From Erysipelotrichia bacterium (GTDB lineage: Bacteria; Bacillota_I; Bacilli_A; Erysipelotrichales; Erysipelotrichaceae): a stretch of DNA of 12,798 nucleotides. The translations under genes were made by a program, and so were the position numbers. The stretch covers positions 1-12,798 of the forward strand of contig SAAR01000072.1 of NCBI GenBank assembly GCA_009916335.1, in the 5' to 3' direction. Below, one piece after another: positions 7,393 to 12,798 of the stretch (position 1 is the first letter of the stretch; every line of letters begins with the position of its first letter). The notes beneath the pieces were generated by a model that searched no databases, was not told where the DNA came from, and saw nothing but the letters and a program-made list of their open reading frames with translations.

Positions 7393-7510
7393 TTAACTAA
7401 CAAGTACGGTATGTATACCCCATTCTTCACGCTTACTACCTTCCCCCTTGCATATAAGCACGTTGGTTAGCAGTTCTTATCCTGTAGTGGAGCCATTTAC
7501 AAAGCAACCG
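7393..7510 (-). other. Gene-free, G+C-richer, structured segment of unknown nature
   Basis: Between the broken gene and the antiporter stop lies a stretch richer in G+C than the debris beside it and without an open frame. On the minus strand it can form nested pairings: CTAA(C) and GCAAG on one side with CTTGT and TTAG on the other, enclosing GGTA/TACC. That suggests a former structured RNA. The text around GGAAGGTAGTAAGCGTGAAGA reminds me of group II intron domain I, but I cannot verify this, and no intron 5' or 3' end is visible. Part of it (7473-7497) resembles a tRNA 3' end. Confidence 0.3.
7473..7497 (+). repeat. Degenerate copy of the tRNA-Arg 3' end (possible decayed attachment site)
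   Basis: Aligned to tRNA positions 6388-6413, 22 positions match, with three mismatches and one gap: GTTC, ATCCTGT, GTGGA and GCCATT are shared in order, including bases beyond the CCA. A 3'-end copy of a tRNA at the far side of about 1 kb of accessory debris is what an integrated element leaves. The match could instead be a remnant of another tRNA, because T-arm sequences are alike. Confidence 0.5.
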
Positions 7511-8689
7511 TTACCCTTTCACTAATAATTTTCGATAGCTTTTTTCAATAAAGAAACTACCTAAAGGTGCCGTTAAAATAATAGCTAATACCCCAATCGT
7601 TAGTATTTCTTGTCCACACGCTAAACCTGCACTTAAAGGAATTGTCGCAATGGCTGCTTGTACCGTTGCTTTTGGTGTATAGGCTCCCATACAAAACAAA
7701 CGCTCTTTACTAGTCAGTGGACTTTTTATTAAGCATGTAGCGACACCCAACACACGAATAAGCAATGCCCCAAAGATCACGACAATAAAAAGGAAACCTG
7801 CTTGTATAATGTATTTCACATCAATACTAACGCCCACTAATACAAATAAAACAATTTCTGCACCAACCCACAATTTATTATATTTATTCGCTAAACGAAT
7901 CGCTAATTGATCATAGCGTTTTTTAATGGTGATGCCAATCATCATAATGGCAACCAAACCAGAAATACGAATCAAACCTGTTAAATGATCTTGTAAAGCA
8001 ATGAACAAGAAAGAAATACTTAAAATCAATAAAACCTTAATCGAATCACGAATATGGATTTTTTTAAACAACCAAACAAAACATACCCCTACTATGATAC
8101 CAAGAATACAGCCTAGTCCTATTGAAATGGGTACTTGTAAAAAATCAATATAACTAAATGTATTACTTTGAAGTAAAGACATAAAGGAAGAAAATAAAAC
8201 AATCACAAAGATGTCATCTAAACTAGCACCTGCTAATATAAGTTGAGGAACACTGTGTGTTTTCCCATATCCTTCTTCCATAATTGTAATCATTCTAGGA
8301 ACAATGACTGCTGGAGATACAGCGGCTAATACACTTCCCATCAACAACGCTTCTAACACACTAATATGTAACAATGGTGGTGCTAATAAAACAACCCCGA
8401 CGATTTCAAAGCAAGCAGGCACAAAACACATCAATAAAGCAGGTCTACCTACTCTTTTTAAATCACTTAGATCAAGTGAAAGCCCTGCTTTTGTTAGGAT
8501 AATCACTAAAGCAATCACTCTTAAATCAGCCGCAATAAGCAATATCTTTTCATCTAATACATTGAACATATAAGGACTCAATAGCATTCCTGCTACGATC
8601 ATACCGATTAAACTAGGAAGTTTTAGACGAATACAAATCCCTCCTAATATAATTCCTACGATTAAAATTAAAGCAATACTTGTTAACAT
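7511..8689 (-). CDS. CPA-family cation/proton antiporter under fluoride-riboswitch control
   Basis: The product is a 392-residue membrane protein of the Na+/H+ exchanger type (PF00999), full length for the membrane domain, with about 11-12 hydrophobic helices and no cytosolic regulatory tail. Family marks are SLIGMIVAGMLLSP (26-39), the discontinuous-helix motif AAVSPAVIVP (122-131) and the paired acidic residues D158-D159 in GASLDDIFVIVLF. These are the likely ion-binding site, a two-aspartate arrangement. The start is the ATG at 8689, 7 bases after a perfect AGGAGG. An in-frame ATG 13 codons upstream would place the ribosome site inside the gene. The gene is preceded by its own promoter and a crcB-motif riboswitch with a terminator. 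Antiporters of this superfamily are known fluoride-riboswitch targets, so I infer a role in surviving fluoride, perhaps via pH or ion balance or fluoride export. The transported ion is not determined. Confidence 0.92.
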   Translation of the reverse strand: MLTSIALILIVGIILGGICIRLKLPSLIGMIVAGMLLSPYMFNVLDEKILLIAADLRVIALVIILTKAGLSLDLSDLKRVGRPALLMCFVPACFEIVGVVLLAPPLLHISVLEALLMGSVLAAVSPAVIVPRMITIMEEGYGKTHSVPQLILAGASLDDIFVIVLFSSFMSLLQSNTFSYIDFLQVPISIGLGCILGIIVGVCFVWLFKKIHIRDSIKVLLILSISFLFIALQDHLTGLIRISGLVAIMMIGITIKKRYDQLAIRLANKYNKLWVGAEIVLFVLVGVSIDVKYIIQAGFLFIVVIFGALLIRVLGVATCLIKSPLTSKERLFCMGAYTPKATVQAAIATIPLSAGLACGQEILTIGVLAIILTAPLGSFFIEKSYRKLLVKG

Positions 8690-8704
8690 TTCATTCCCTC
8701 CTCT

Positions 8705-8757
8705 AAAAAAAGCTGATAGTATCTGCACTTAAAAAAGTAACAGACGTCATCAGCTTT
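8705..8757 (-). terminator. Riboswitch expression-platform terminator ahead of the antiporter
   Basis: On the minus strand AAAGCTGAT (8757-8749) pairs with ATCAGCTTT (8717-8709). An inner GTCTG/CAGAT and ACTT/AAGT extend the stem, and seven T follow (8711-8705), two bases before the AGGAGG. Its 5' arm is the same GCTGATGACGTC needed for the aptamer pseudoknot. Aptamer and terminator therefore exclude each other, and ligand should switch the gene on. It also stops any read-through from the upstream YeiH gene. Confidence 0.85.
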
Positions 8758-8815
8758 ATGATTATGCATCATAATGCAGTTTTGGTTTATACCAAGGGAG
8801 AACATCATTCCCTTA
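8739..8815 (-). promoter_or_regulatory. Fluoride riboswitch (crcB motif)
   Basis: The minus-strand leader fits the crcB aptamer in order. Stem I is AAGGGA/TCCCTT (8814-8809 with 8799-8794), closing a loop ATGATGTTC like the known ATGGAGTTC. Stem II is GC-A-TTATGAT paired with ATCATAA-A-GC (8777-8768 with 8762-8753), entered by AAAACT and left by TGATGACGTCT, the conserved 3' part. The loop GATGT (8806-8802) is complementary to ACGTC (8747-8743), which makes the expected pseudoknot (one G-U pair). A small extra hairpin (TTGG/CCAA) sits between stem I and AAAACT. The aptamer begins just after the predicted transcript start and overlaps a terminator, giving a transcription 'on' switch with fluoride. 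The assignment comes from motif recall and covarying pairs, not from a covariance-model search. Confidence 0.85.
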
Positions 8816-8825
8816 ATGCTTTTAA

Positions 8826-8854
8826 AGAATAGCATAAATAAAAAGAAAGTACAA
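8826..8854 (-). promoter_or_regulatory. Probable promoter of the antiporter/riboswitch transcript
   Basis: TTGTAC (8854-8849) and TATTCT (8831-8826) are 17 bases apart on the minus strand, just past the YeiH stop. The predicted start at about 8820 is a few bases before stem I of the aptamer. The match to consensus is moderate. Confidence 0.5.
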
Positions 8855-8861
8855 TCTAAAA

Positions 8862-9869
8862 TTACCATAATCCTAACATGTATTGCATGCTTAAACACAC
8901 ACAAGCAATCGCTACCCAGCAACAAAACCCCATGAAGATTGGTTTTCCTCCTGTTTTAATTAAATGGATAATATTTGTATTTAAGCCAATCGCACTCATT
9001 GCCATCACAATAAAGAATTTACTTAATTGTTTTAAAGGGGCAGTGATTTCAGGCGATAAATTAAAAACCGTCGTAATAATAGATGCTAAAACAAAGAAGA
9101 TAATAAAGAAAGGAAATACTTTTTTAAAATTGAAGGTAGATTCACTTTCTTCCTTTGCTTTTTTAGAACGATAAATAGCCAAGACTAAAGTAATAGGAAT
9201 AATCGCTAATGTTCTTGTTAATTTAACAATCGTGGCGGCTTCTAAGGTATGTGCCCCATACATGCCGTCCCATGAACTAGCAGCTGCTGTTACTGAAGAT
9301 GTATCATTAATCGCAGAACCTGCAAAAATACCAAACCCTTCATTCGATAGATGAAGTAGCGAACCTAACATTGGAAAAAGTAAAGCCGCTAAAATATTAA
9401 ATAAGAAAATAACGGAAATTGATTGGGCAATTTCTTCATCACTTGCCTCGATAACAGGTGCTGTAGCCGCAATAGCACTCCCACCACAAATCGAAGAACC
9501 AACCCCTACTAATGTCGAAATCTTAGAAGGCATCTTCATTAATTTATACATGATGAAAGAAACGATTAATGAAGTAGAAATTGTCGATATAATAATCGGT
9601 AATGACTGACTCCCTTTTGCCAAAATATCACTTAGATTCATACCAAATCCTAGTAAAATAACAGCGTATTGTAATATCTTTTTCGATGTAAATGTAATCC
9701 CTGCTTTTAAACCACCTTTTTCTTTAATAAATAATGTAATCACCATACCTGCTAAAATTGCAAACACTGGTCCCCCAATAACAGGAAATAATTTTCCCAT
9801 GTAAAAAGAAGGAATGGCAATGATGAAACACAATAAAATTCCTGTTCCTTTTGTTTTTATAAACTCCAT
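8862..9869 (-). CDS. YeiH/UPF0324 family putative sulfate (anion) exporter
   Basis: The 335-residue membrane protein is of typical length for the YeiH family (PF03601), with about 10 hydrophobic helices. Signature regions are [11 protein letters not shown] (32-42), the conserved [14 protein letters not shown] (66-79), [19 protein letters not shown] (122-140) and a later [15 protein letters not shown]. The family is annotated as putative sulfate exporters, and YeiH has been tied to sulfite/sulfur-anion handling; biochemical proof is thin. The start is ATG with GAGGTG 4 bases upstream. A perfect TATAAT (-10) lies 27 bases before the start. It is divergent from a LysR-type regulator, the same arrangement as yeiE/yeiH in enterobacteria, so that regulator probably controls it. 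The fluoride-switched antiporter follows in the same direction but behind its own promoter and terminator. Confidence 0.9.
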   Translation of the reverse strand: MEFIKTKGTGILLCFIIAIPSFYMGKLFPVIGGPVFAILAGMVITLFIKEKGGLKAGITFTSKKILQYAVILLGFGMNLSDILAKGSQSLPIIISTISTSLIVSFIMYKLMKMPSKISTLVGVGSSICGGSAIAATAPVIEASDEEIAQSISVIFLFNILAALLFPMLGSLLHLSNEGFGIFAGSAINDTSSVTAAASSWDGMYGAHTLEAATIVKLTRTLAIIPITLVLAIYRSKKAKEESESTFNFKKVFPFFIIFFVLASIITTVFNLSPEITAPLKQLSKFFIVMAMSAIGLNTNIIHLIKTGGKPIFMGFCCWVAIACVCLSMQYMLGLW

Positions 9870-9895
9870 TTTTCACCTCTATTTTTTTCGTTGCT

Positions 9896-9901
9896 ATTAT
9901 A
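9896..9901 (-). promoter_or_regulatory. -10 box of the YeiH gene promoter
   Basis: A consensus TATAAT lies on the minus strand in the 113-base divergent region. The -35 position is A/T-rich without a good TTGACA, compatible with dependence on the LysR activator. Confidence 0.55.
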
Positions 9902-9914
9902 CACTATTCATTTA

Positions 9915-9939
9915 ATAAATAAAAATTATATATATTTAT
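9915..9939. promoter_or_regulatory. Possible LysR-type operator (inverted repeat)
   Basis: ATAAATA (9915-9921) and TATTTAT (9933-9939) form a perfect 7-base dyad with an 11-base spacer, fitting the T-N11-A rule for LysR-type regulators. It covers the regulator's own -35 and lies roughly at -26 to -50 for the YeiH promoter, so it could both repress the regulator gene and activate YeiH. The region is nearly pure A/T, which lowers the significance. Confidence 0.4.
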
Positions 9940-9963
9940 ATATTCATAAATTTTTGTTATGAT
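9935..9963 (+). promoter_or_regulatory. Promoter of the LysR-type regulator gene
   Basis: TTTATA (9935-9940) and TATGAT (9958-9963) have a 17-base spacer. The predicted transcript start at about 9970 leaves a very short leader with AGAGGTG at 9971-9977. Confidence 0.5.
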
Positions 9964-9982
9964 ATAGAAAAGAGGTGAAAAA

Positions 9983-10861
9983 ATGTTCGATTATCGACTA
10001 GAAACGTTTTTATGCGTTTGCAAACATTTAAATTATACTAAAGCAAGTGAAGAATTAAACATTACTCAACCTGCTGTTTCTCAACATATTCGCTCCTTAG
10101 AAAAAAGTTATCAAGTAAAACTATTTCAATATGATAAGAAACGTTTATCACTAACAAGTGAAGGACAAATTTTATTCCATGCAGCAACCACGATGAAACA
10201 TGACGACATTCATTTAAGAGAAACACTATTACAAGTAAAAACAACACAAAATGAGATTGTTTTTGGGGCGACCTTTAGTGTCAGTGAATTTATTTTGCCA
10301 AAGCAAATTGCAAACTATATGCGTGGACATCCACACATCAATCTAAAACTAGTGGTTGCCAATACCAAACAGTTGATCGAACAAATTAATCATGGTGAAA
10401 TAGATTTTGCTTTTATCGAAGGAAACTTCTCTAAAACAGAATTTGATCATCTCCTCTATTCTAAAGAAAAGTATATTGCTGTGCATGGTAATGAATACAT
10501 CTTTAAAAAAGAAATTCATGAATTAGAAGATTTGTTAGATGAAAAAATCATTCTGCGTGAAAAAGGTTCGGGTACTAGAGATATTATTAACCAGTTTGCA
10601 CAAGAGAAAAATATTAAAGTAGAAGATTTCCATCACTTTATGGAAATTGGTAATATTAATACAATTAAATATTTAGTAAAACAAAATTTAGGCATCAGTT
10701 TTCTTTATGAAACAACGGTTAAAGAAGAATTAGCTAATCATGAACTTAAGAAGTTAACTTTACAAGAGTTTAACATTACCCATGACATCACTTTTATATG
10801 GCGTAAAAACAGTATTTTTAAAGATTACTATGTTTCTATTTTTGAAGCATTTAAGAAATAA
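9983..10861 (+). CDS. LysR family transcriptional regulator (YeiE-like position)
   Basis: The product is 292 residues, standard for the family. The N-terminal winged helix-turn-helix (about 3-60) is classical: FLCVCKHLNYTKASEELN, then ITQPAVSQHIRSLEKSYQVKLF with the expected TQPAVSQ recognition helix, and LTSEGQ after it. The C-terminal part (about 88-290) is a substrate-binding-like effector domain. The start is ATG with AGAGGTG 5 bases upstream. Being divergent from the YeiH gene it most likely regulates that gene and itself. The ligand cannot be read from sequence; YeiE proteins elsewhere respond to sulfite. The next plus-strand gene, ogt, is 72 bases on and probably separate, although no clear terminator stands between them: an ATCATT/AATGAT hairpin at 10881-10899 has no T-run. 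Confidence 0.95.
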   Translation: MFDYRLETFLCVCKHLNYTKASEELNITQPAVSQHIRSLEKSYQVKLFQYDKKRLSLTSEGQILFHAATTMKHDDIHLRETLLQVKTTQNEIVFGATFSVSEFILPKQIANYMRGHPHINLKLVVANTKQLIEQINHGEIDFAFIEGNFSKTEFDHLLYSKEKYIAVHGNEYIFKKEIHELEDLLDEKIILREKGSGTRDIINQFAQEKNIKVEDFHHFMEIGNINTIKYLVKQNLGISFLYETTVKEELANHELKKLTLQEFNITHDITFIWRKNSIFKDYYVSIFEAFKK

Positions 10862-10933
10862 ATCATATATCCTTATTTGGATCATTAACAAACAATGATG
10901 GATACAATGTATGCATAGAAAGAAGGAGAAAAA

Positions 10934-11395
10934 ATGAATTATGATATATTTACATGTACTTTAGGTACTTTTATTATTAAAGAAGATGAAGTAGGTATTT
11001 GTGAGCTTACCTTATATGAGCCTAGTAAGATTAAAAGTGAAGATAAACATTATTGTTCTTCTTTAATTAAAACATGTATGCAACAGCTAAACCAATATTT
11101 ACAAGGAAAAAGAAAAACATTCACCATTGCTTTACACCCTCATGGTACGATTTTCCAACAAAAAGTATGGCAAGCATTATGTGAGATTCCCTATGGTGAA
11201 ACACGCACCTATGAGCAAATTGCCATAGCGATCAATCAGCCCAAAAGTTATCGTGCAGTTGGTATGGCGAACCACAACAATCCGATTGCTATTCTTATTC
11301 CTTGTCATCGTGTGATTGGTAAAAATCACTCTTTGGTTGGTTATGCATTAGGATTAGAGATGAAACAGATCTTATTATCCTTAGAAAGCAAATAA
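10934..11395 (+). CDS. ogt: Methylated-DNA--protein-cysteine S-methyltransferase
   Basis: The protein (153 residues) takes the alkyl group from O6-methylguanine in DNA onto its own cysteine in a suicidal repair reaction. The active-site motif IPCHRVIG has C124 as the acceptor and H125 beside it. The DNA-binding helix-turn-helix is seen in FQQKVWQALCEIPYGETRTYEQIA (about 75-98), with R107 in YRAVGMA as the base-flipping arginine and N116-P117 following. The short, poorly conserved N-terminal domain (about 1-60) is normal. The C-terminal GYALGLEMK replaces the usual GYxGGLExK with a leucine, a mild deviation. The start is ATG with AAGGAG upstream. It is a single gene, convergent with the phosphodiesterase. 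There is no Ada regulatory domain, so it is Ogt-type. Confidence 0.96.
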   Translation: MNYDIFTCTLGTFIIKEDEVGICELTLYEPSKIKSEDKHYCSSLIKTCMQQLNQYLQGKRKTFTIALHPHGTIFQQKVWQALCEIPYGETRTYEQIAIAINQPKSYRAVGMANHNNPIAILIPCHRVIGKNHSLVGYALGLEMKQILLSLESK

Positions 11396-11414
11396 AAAGC
11401 ATCATTAACGATGC
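11394..11414 (-). terminator. Terminator of the phosphodiesterase gene, overlapping the ogt end
   Basis: On the minus strand GCATC-GTTAAT-GATGC is followed by five T (11398-11394). It sits 4 bases past the phosphodiesterase stop, in the 23-base gap between the convergent genes. The stem is only 5 bp. Read from the plus strand the downstream run is CTATTTATT, so it may also serve ogt weakly. Confidence 0.6.
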
Positions 11415-11418
11415 CTAT

Positions 11419-11883
11419 TTATTCATTTTCAATAAACACTATTTTTGCTTGTACACACTCTTTATTGACATTTAAAATCGCATAAGAGATTGGTCTACCA
11501 TCACGACTATGATATAAAGAGCCTGGATTGATGATATGTATGTTTTCTTTTACTTCATCTACAGCGACATGGGTATGTCCAAAACAAATAATATCACATT
11601 CATGTTCCTTTGCTCTTTGAATCATTTTTTCTTCCCGTTTTAAAAAAGAAAACTGATGAGAATGAAACATAATAATACGATGTCCCTCTACATTTAATAC
11701 TCTTTGCATGGGGTAATCATAATAATCATTATTACCACATACTGTTAAAATATCTGGGTAAGTAAATTCATCAACGCAAATATCGCCACAATGCAAAAAC
11801 AAATCTGCATCTTTTTCTTTTTCTAAAACGTAATCTATCTCATGATTACAACCATGAGAATCACTCATTACTACAATTTTCAA
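11419..11883 (-). CDS. YfcE/MJ0936-type metallophosphodiesterase
   Basis: The 154-residue calcineurin-like phosphoesterase has every metal-site motif: SDSHG (D8, H10), CGD (D34), GNND (N51, D53), H74 in FHSHQF and GHTH (H103, H105). Length and motif spacing fit the small YfcE/MJ0936 phosphodiesterases, which hydrolyse artificial phosphodiesters with Mn2+ in vitro; the natural substrate is unsettled. In the usual ITHGH motif the pattern here is MFHSH, with serine for glycine. The start is a TTG at 11883 preceded by a perfect AGGAGG and 8 bases. The next ATG is 5 codons in and would cut off the first beta strand, so TTG is preferred. Upstream the gene runs into the composition break, so its promoter may be incomplete. 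Such genes often sit downstream of rdgB, which is absent here. Confidence 0.93.
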   Translation of the reverse strand: MKIVVMSDSHGCNHEIDYVLEKEKDADLFLHCGDICVDEFTYPDILTVCGNNDYYDYPMQRVLNVEGHRIIMFHSHQFSFLKREEKMIQRAKEHECDIICFGHTHVAVDEVKENIHIINPGSLYHSRDGRPISYAILNVNKECVQAKIVFIENE

Positions 11884-11901
11884 ATACTTCCCCTCCTATC
11901 T

Positions 11902-11907
11902 ATTGTA
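11902..11907 (-). promoter_or_regulatory. Possible -10 box of the phosphodiesterase gene, at the composition break
   Basis: TACAAT lies 18 bases before the TTG start on the minus strand. Its -35 would fall at about 11925-11930, already inside the G+C-rich sequence, so the native promoter appears to be cut, or the gene was normally the distal member of an operon. Confidence 0.3.
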
Positions 11908-11925
11908 ACTATTATTCATTATTTG
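11908..11925. other. Abrupt base-composition junction
   Basis: Left of here all genes are A/T-rich (18 of 60 G+C at 11701-11760). Right of here the metG fragment is G+C-rich (36 of 60 at 12361-12420) and uses codons ending in G or C. The switch occurs within about 20 bases at the metG stop codon. No insertion sequence, direct repeat or tRNA marks the edge. This favours a chimeric join between two genomes, though a transferred segment cannot be excluded. Confidence 0.75.
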
Positions 11926-12798
11926 CCATGTGTCTCGAGCTCAGCCAGCTCCTTTGCCATGTCTATCCTCGGGAAAACCGCATCGCCCTTGCAAACTTTG
12001 ACGTCATGCGGAAGGGCACCGCAGATATTCGCGGAGTCCCATGTCACAACATTTTTCTCCGCGCCGATCTGTTTGAATATCTTTTCACAGGAGACCGGAA
12101 TAAACGGAGTGAGAAGAACCGTACAGATACGCACCGTTTCAAGAAGATTGTACATGATACGCGAAAGGCGCGGCTTCTGACTTTCGTCCTTGGCGCAGAC
12201 CCAGGGGGCCGTCTCATCAATATATTTGTTGGCGCGGGAGAGCACCTTAAATATTTCGACGATCGCGTTCTGGAAGGCAAACTTATCCATCTGCTCCTCG
12301 TAGACGCCGCGCAGTGCTTTGGTCATGGCTATAAGTTCCTCATCTATCGGATTTGCCGCTTCGTCACCGGCGGGCGGCAGTGTTCCTCCGAAGTATTTCT
12401 CGACCATGGCGACAGTTCTGGACACGAGGTTTCCCAGTGCGTTTGCAAGGTCGGTGTTTATGCGGGAGATAAGAAGCTCATTGGAAAACACACCGTCCGA
12501 ACCAAAGGGAAATTCTCTGAGCAGGAAAAAGCGGAGCGCGTCCACACCGTAGCGGTCGGCGAGAATGACCGGGTCCACTACGTTGCCCTTGGACTTCGAC
12601 ATCTTACCGCCGTCGAGAAGGAGCCAGCCGTGACCATATACCTTCTTGGGGAGCGGCAGCTCCAGAGACATGAGCATGGCAGGCCAGATTATAGAGTGGA
12701 ACCGGACGATCTCCTTACCCACAAAGTGGACATCCACCGGCCAGTACTTATCAAAATCGTGGTACTTCTCGTTCCCGTAGCCCAGCGCTGTTATATAG
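11919..12798 (-). CDS. metG: Methionyl-tRNA synthetase, C-terminal part (N-terminus off window, 3' end possibly cut)
   Basis: The fragment covers 292 residues from inside the catalytic domain to a stop. It opens in the typical YITALGYG, passes DVHFVGKEIVRFHSIIWPAML (helping shape the methionine pocket) and has KMSKS at 12591-12605, the class I loop that stabilises the transition state. DALRFFLLRE and the anticodon-binding helical domain with NKYIDETAPW follow. The HIGH motif lies beyond the window. The protein ends right after FPRID and a short helix (ELAELE), where many MetRS enzymes continue into a linker and tRNA-binding domain. The TAA itself lies at the edge of A/T-rich DNA, so the tail may be artificial. 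Codon use is unlike every other gene here and recalls G+C-richer Clostridia such as Oscillospiraceae (inference). The enzyme charges tRNA-Met with methionine. Confidence 0.95.
   Translation of the reverse strand, partial: YITALGYGNEKYHDFDKYWPVDVHFVGKEIVRFHSIIWPAMLMSLELPLPKKVYGHGWLLLDGGKMSKSKGNVVDPVILADRYGVDALRFFLLREFPFGSDGVFSNELLISRINTDLANALGNLVSRTVAMVEKYFGGTLPPAGDEAANPIDEELIAMTKALRGVYEEQMDKFAFQNAIVEIFKVLSRANKYIDETAPWVCAKDESQKPRLSRIMYNLLETVRICTVLLTPFIPVSCEKIFKQIGAEKNVVTWDSANICGALPHDVKVCKGDAVFPRIDMAKELAELETHGK

Noticed and set aside
8304..8573. Open frame on the plus strand opposite the antiporter
   Set aside because: It is a shadow of the antiporter's coding frame, with no ribosome site and no recognisable protein features.
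8683..8925. Open frame on the minus strand (80 codons) between the YeiH and antiporter genes
   Set aside because: It runs through the predicted promoter, the fluoride aptamer and the terminator, and the conserved RNA pairing explains the sequence better.
8878..9174. Open frame on the plus strand opposite the YeiH gene
   Set aside because: It is a shadow of a well-supported membrane protein gene.
9921..9950. Alternating A/T run as a possible replication or transposon feature
   Set aside because: It is ordinary A/T-rich promoter sequence between divergent genes. Only the spaced 7-base dyad at 9915-9939 is worth noting.
11933..11941. Adjacent XhoI-like CTCGAG and SacI-like GAGCTC sites near the junction, suggesting a cloning scar
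   Set aside because: The bases are in frame in metG and encode an ordinary ELAELE helix, and no vector or adapter sequence is visible, so chance is more likely.
11842..12180. Open frame on the plus strand crossing the composition break
   Set aside because: It is antisense to both the phosphodiesterase and metG and spans two kinds of DNA, so it is a chance frame.
12319..12552. Open frame on the plus strand opposite metG (and a minus-strand one at 12044-12280)
   Set aside because: Both are shadows in G+C-rich coding DNA, where stop codons are rare in all frames.
1..12798. CRISPR array, phage genes, transposase or rRNA
   Set aside because: I saw no regularly spaced repeats, no transposase or integrase motifs and no rRNA sequence on either strand.

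Overview
Most of the window (1 to about 11,910) looks like one low-G+C Gram-positive (Bacillota) chromosome. The coding sequence is A/T-rich, Shine-Dalgarno sites are strong AGGAGG-type, some starts are TTG, and the gene families are typical of Firmicutes; a gut Erysipelotrichales-like bacterium is my guess, not a demonstration. The last ~880 bases are different: a G+C-rich fragment of metG (60-base counts of 36 G+C at 12361-12420 against 18 G+C at 11701-11760) abuts the A/T-rich sequence at a sharp edge near 11,908-11,925. That edge is either a chimeric assembly join or a recent insertion.

Left region (1-6216), cell-surface modification. On the minus strand lie a membrane-anchored PIG-L/LmbE-type deacetylase, an OmpR-family response regulator and the N-terminal part of its presumed sensor kinase. 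Divergent from them, on the plus strand, is a tightly overlapping operon: YfhO-like membrane protein, GtrA-like flippase and a DPM1/GtrB-like glycosyltransferase. This is the known three-part scheme for adding a sugar to a surface polymer on the outer face of the membrane. The 176-base gap between the two arms carries helically phased direct repeats of the sort bound by PhoP/OmpR-type regulators, one set facing each way. I infer one regulon in which a sugar is added outside the cell and possibly de-N-acetylated.

Middle region (6217-7510). A tRNA-Arg(TCT) with its own promoter and terminator is followed by about 1 kb of debris on the minus strand: a broken zinc-metalloprotease (HExxH) gene resembling a toxin domain, overlapped by an intact 62-residue ORF that may be its immunity partner. 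The region ends with a decayed copy of the tRNA 3' end, which suggests the remains of an element integrated at the tRNA.

Right-middle region (7511-10861), ion transport. The best single find is a fluoride (crcB-motif) riboswitch with a built-in terminator, directly in front of a CPA-family cation/proton antiporter. Upstream of it is a YeiH/UPF0324 family transporter, divergent from a LysR regulator in the classical YeiH/YeiE arrangement.

The right end (10934-12798) holds ogt (O6-alkylguanine repair), a YfcE-type metallophosphodiesterase that starts at TTG, and the foreign-looking metG fragment.
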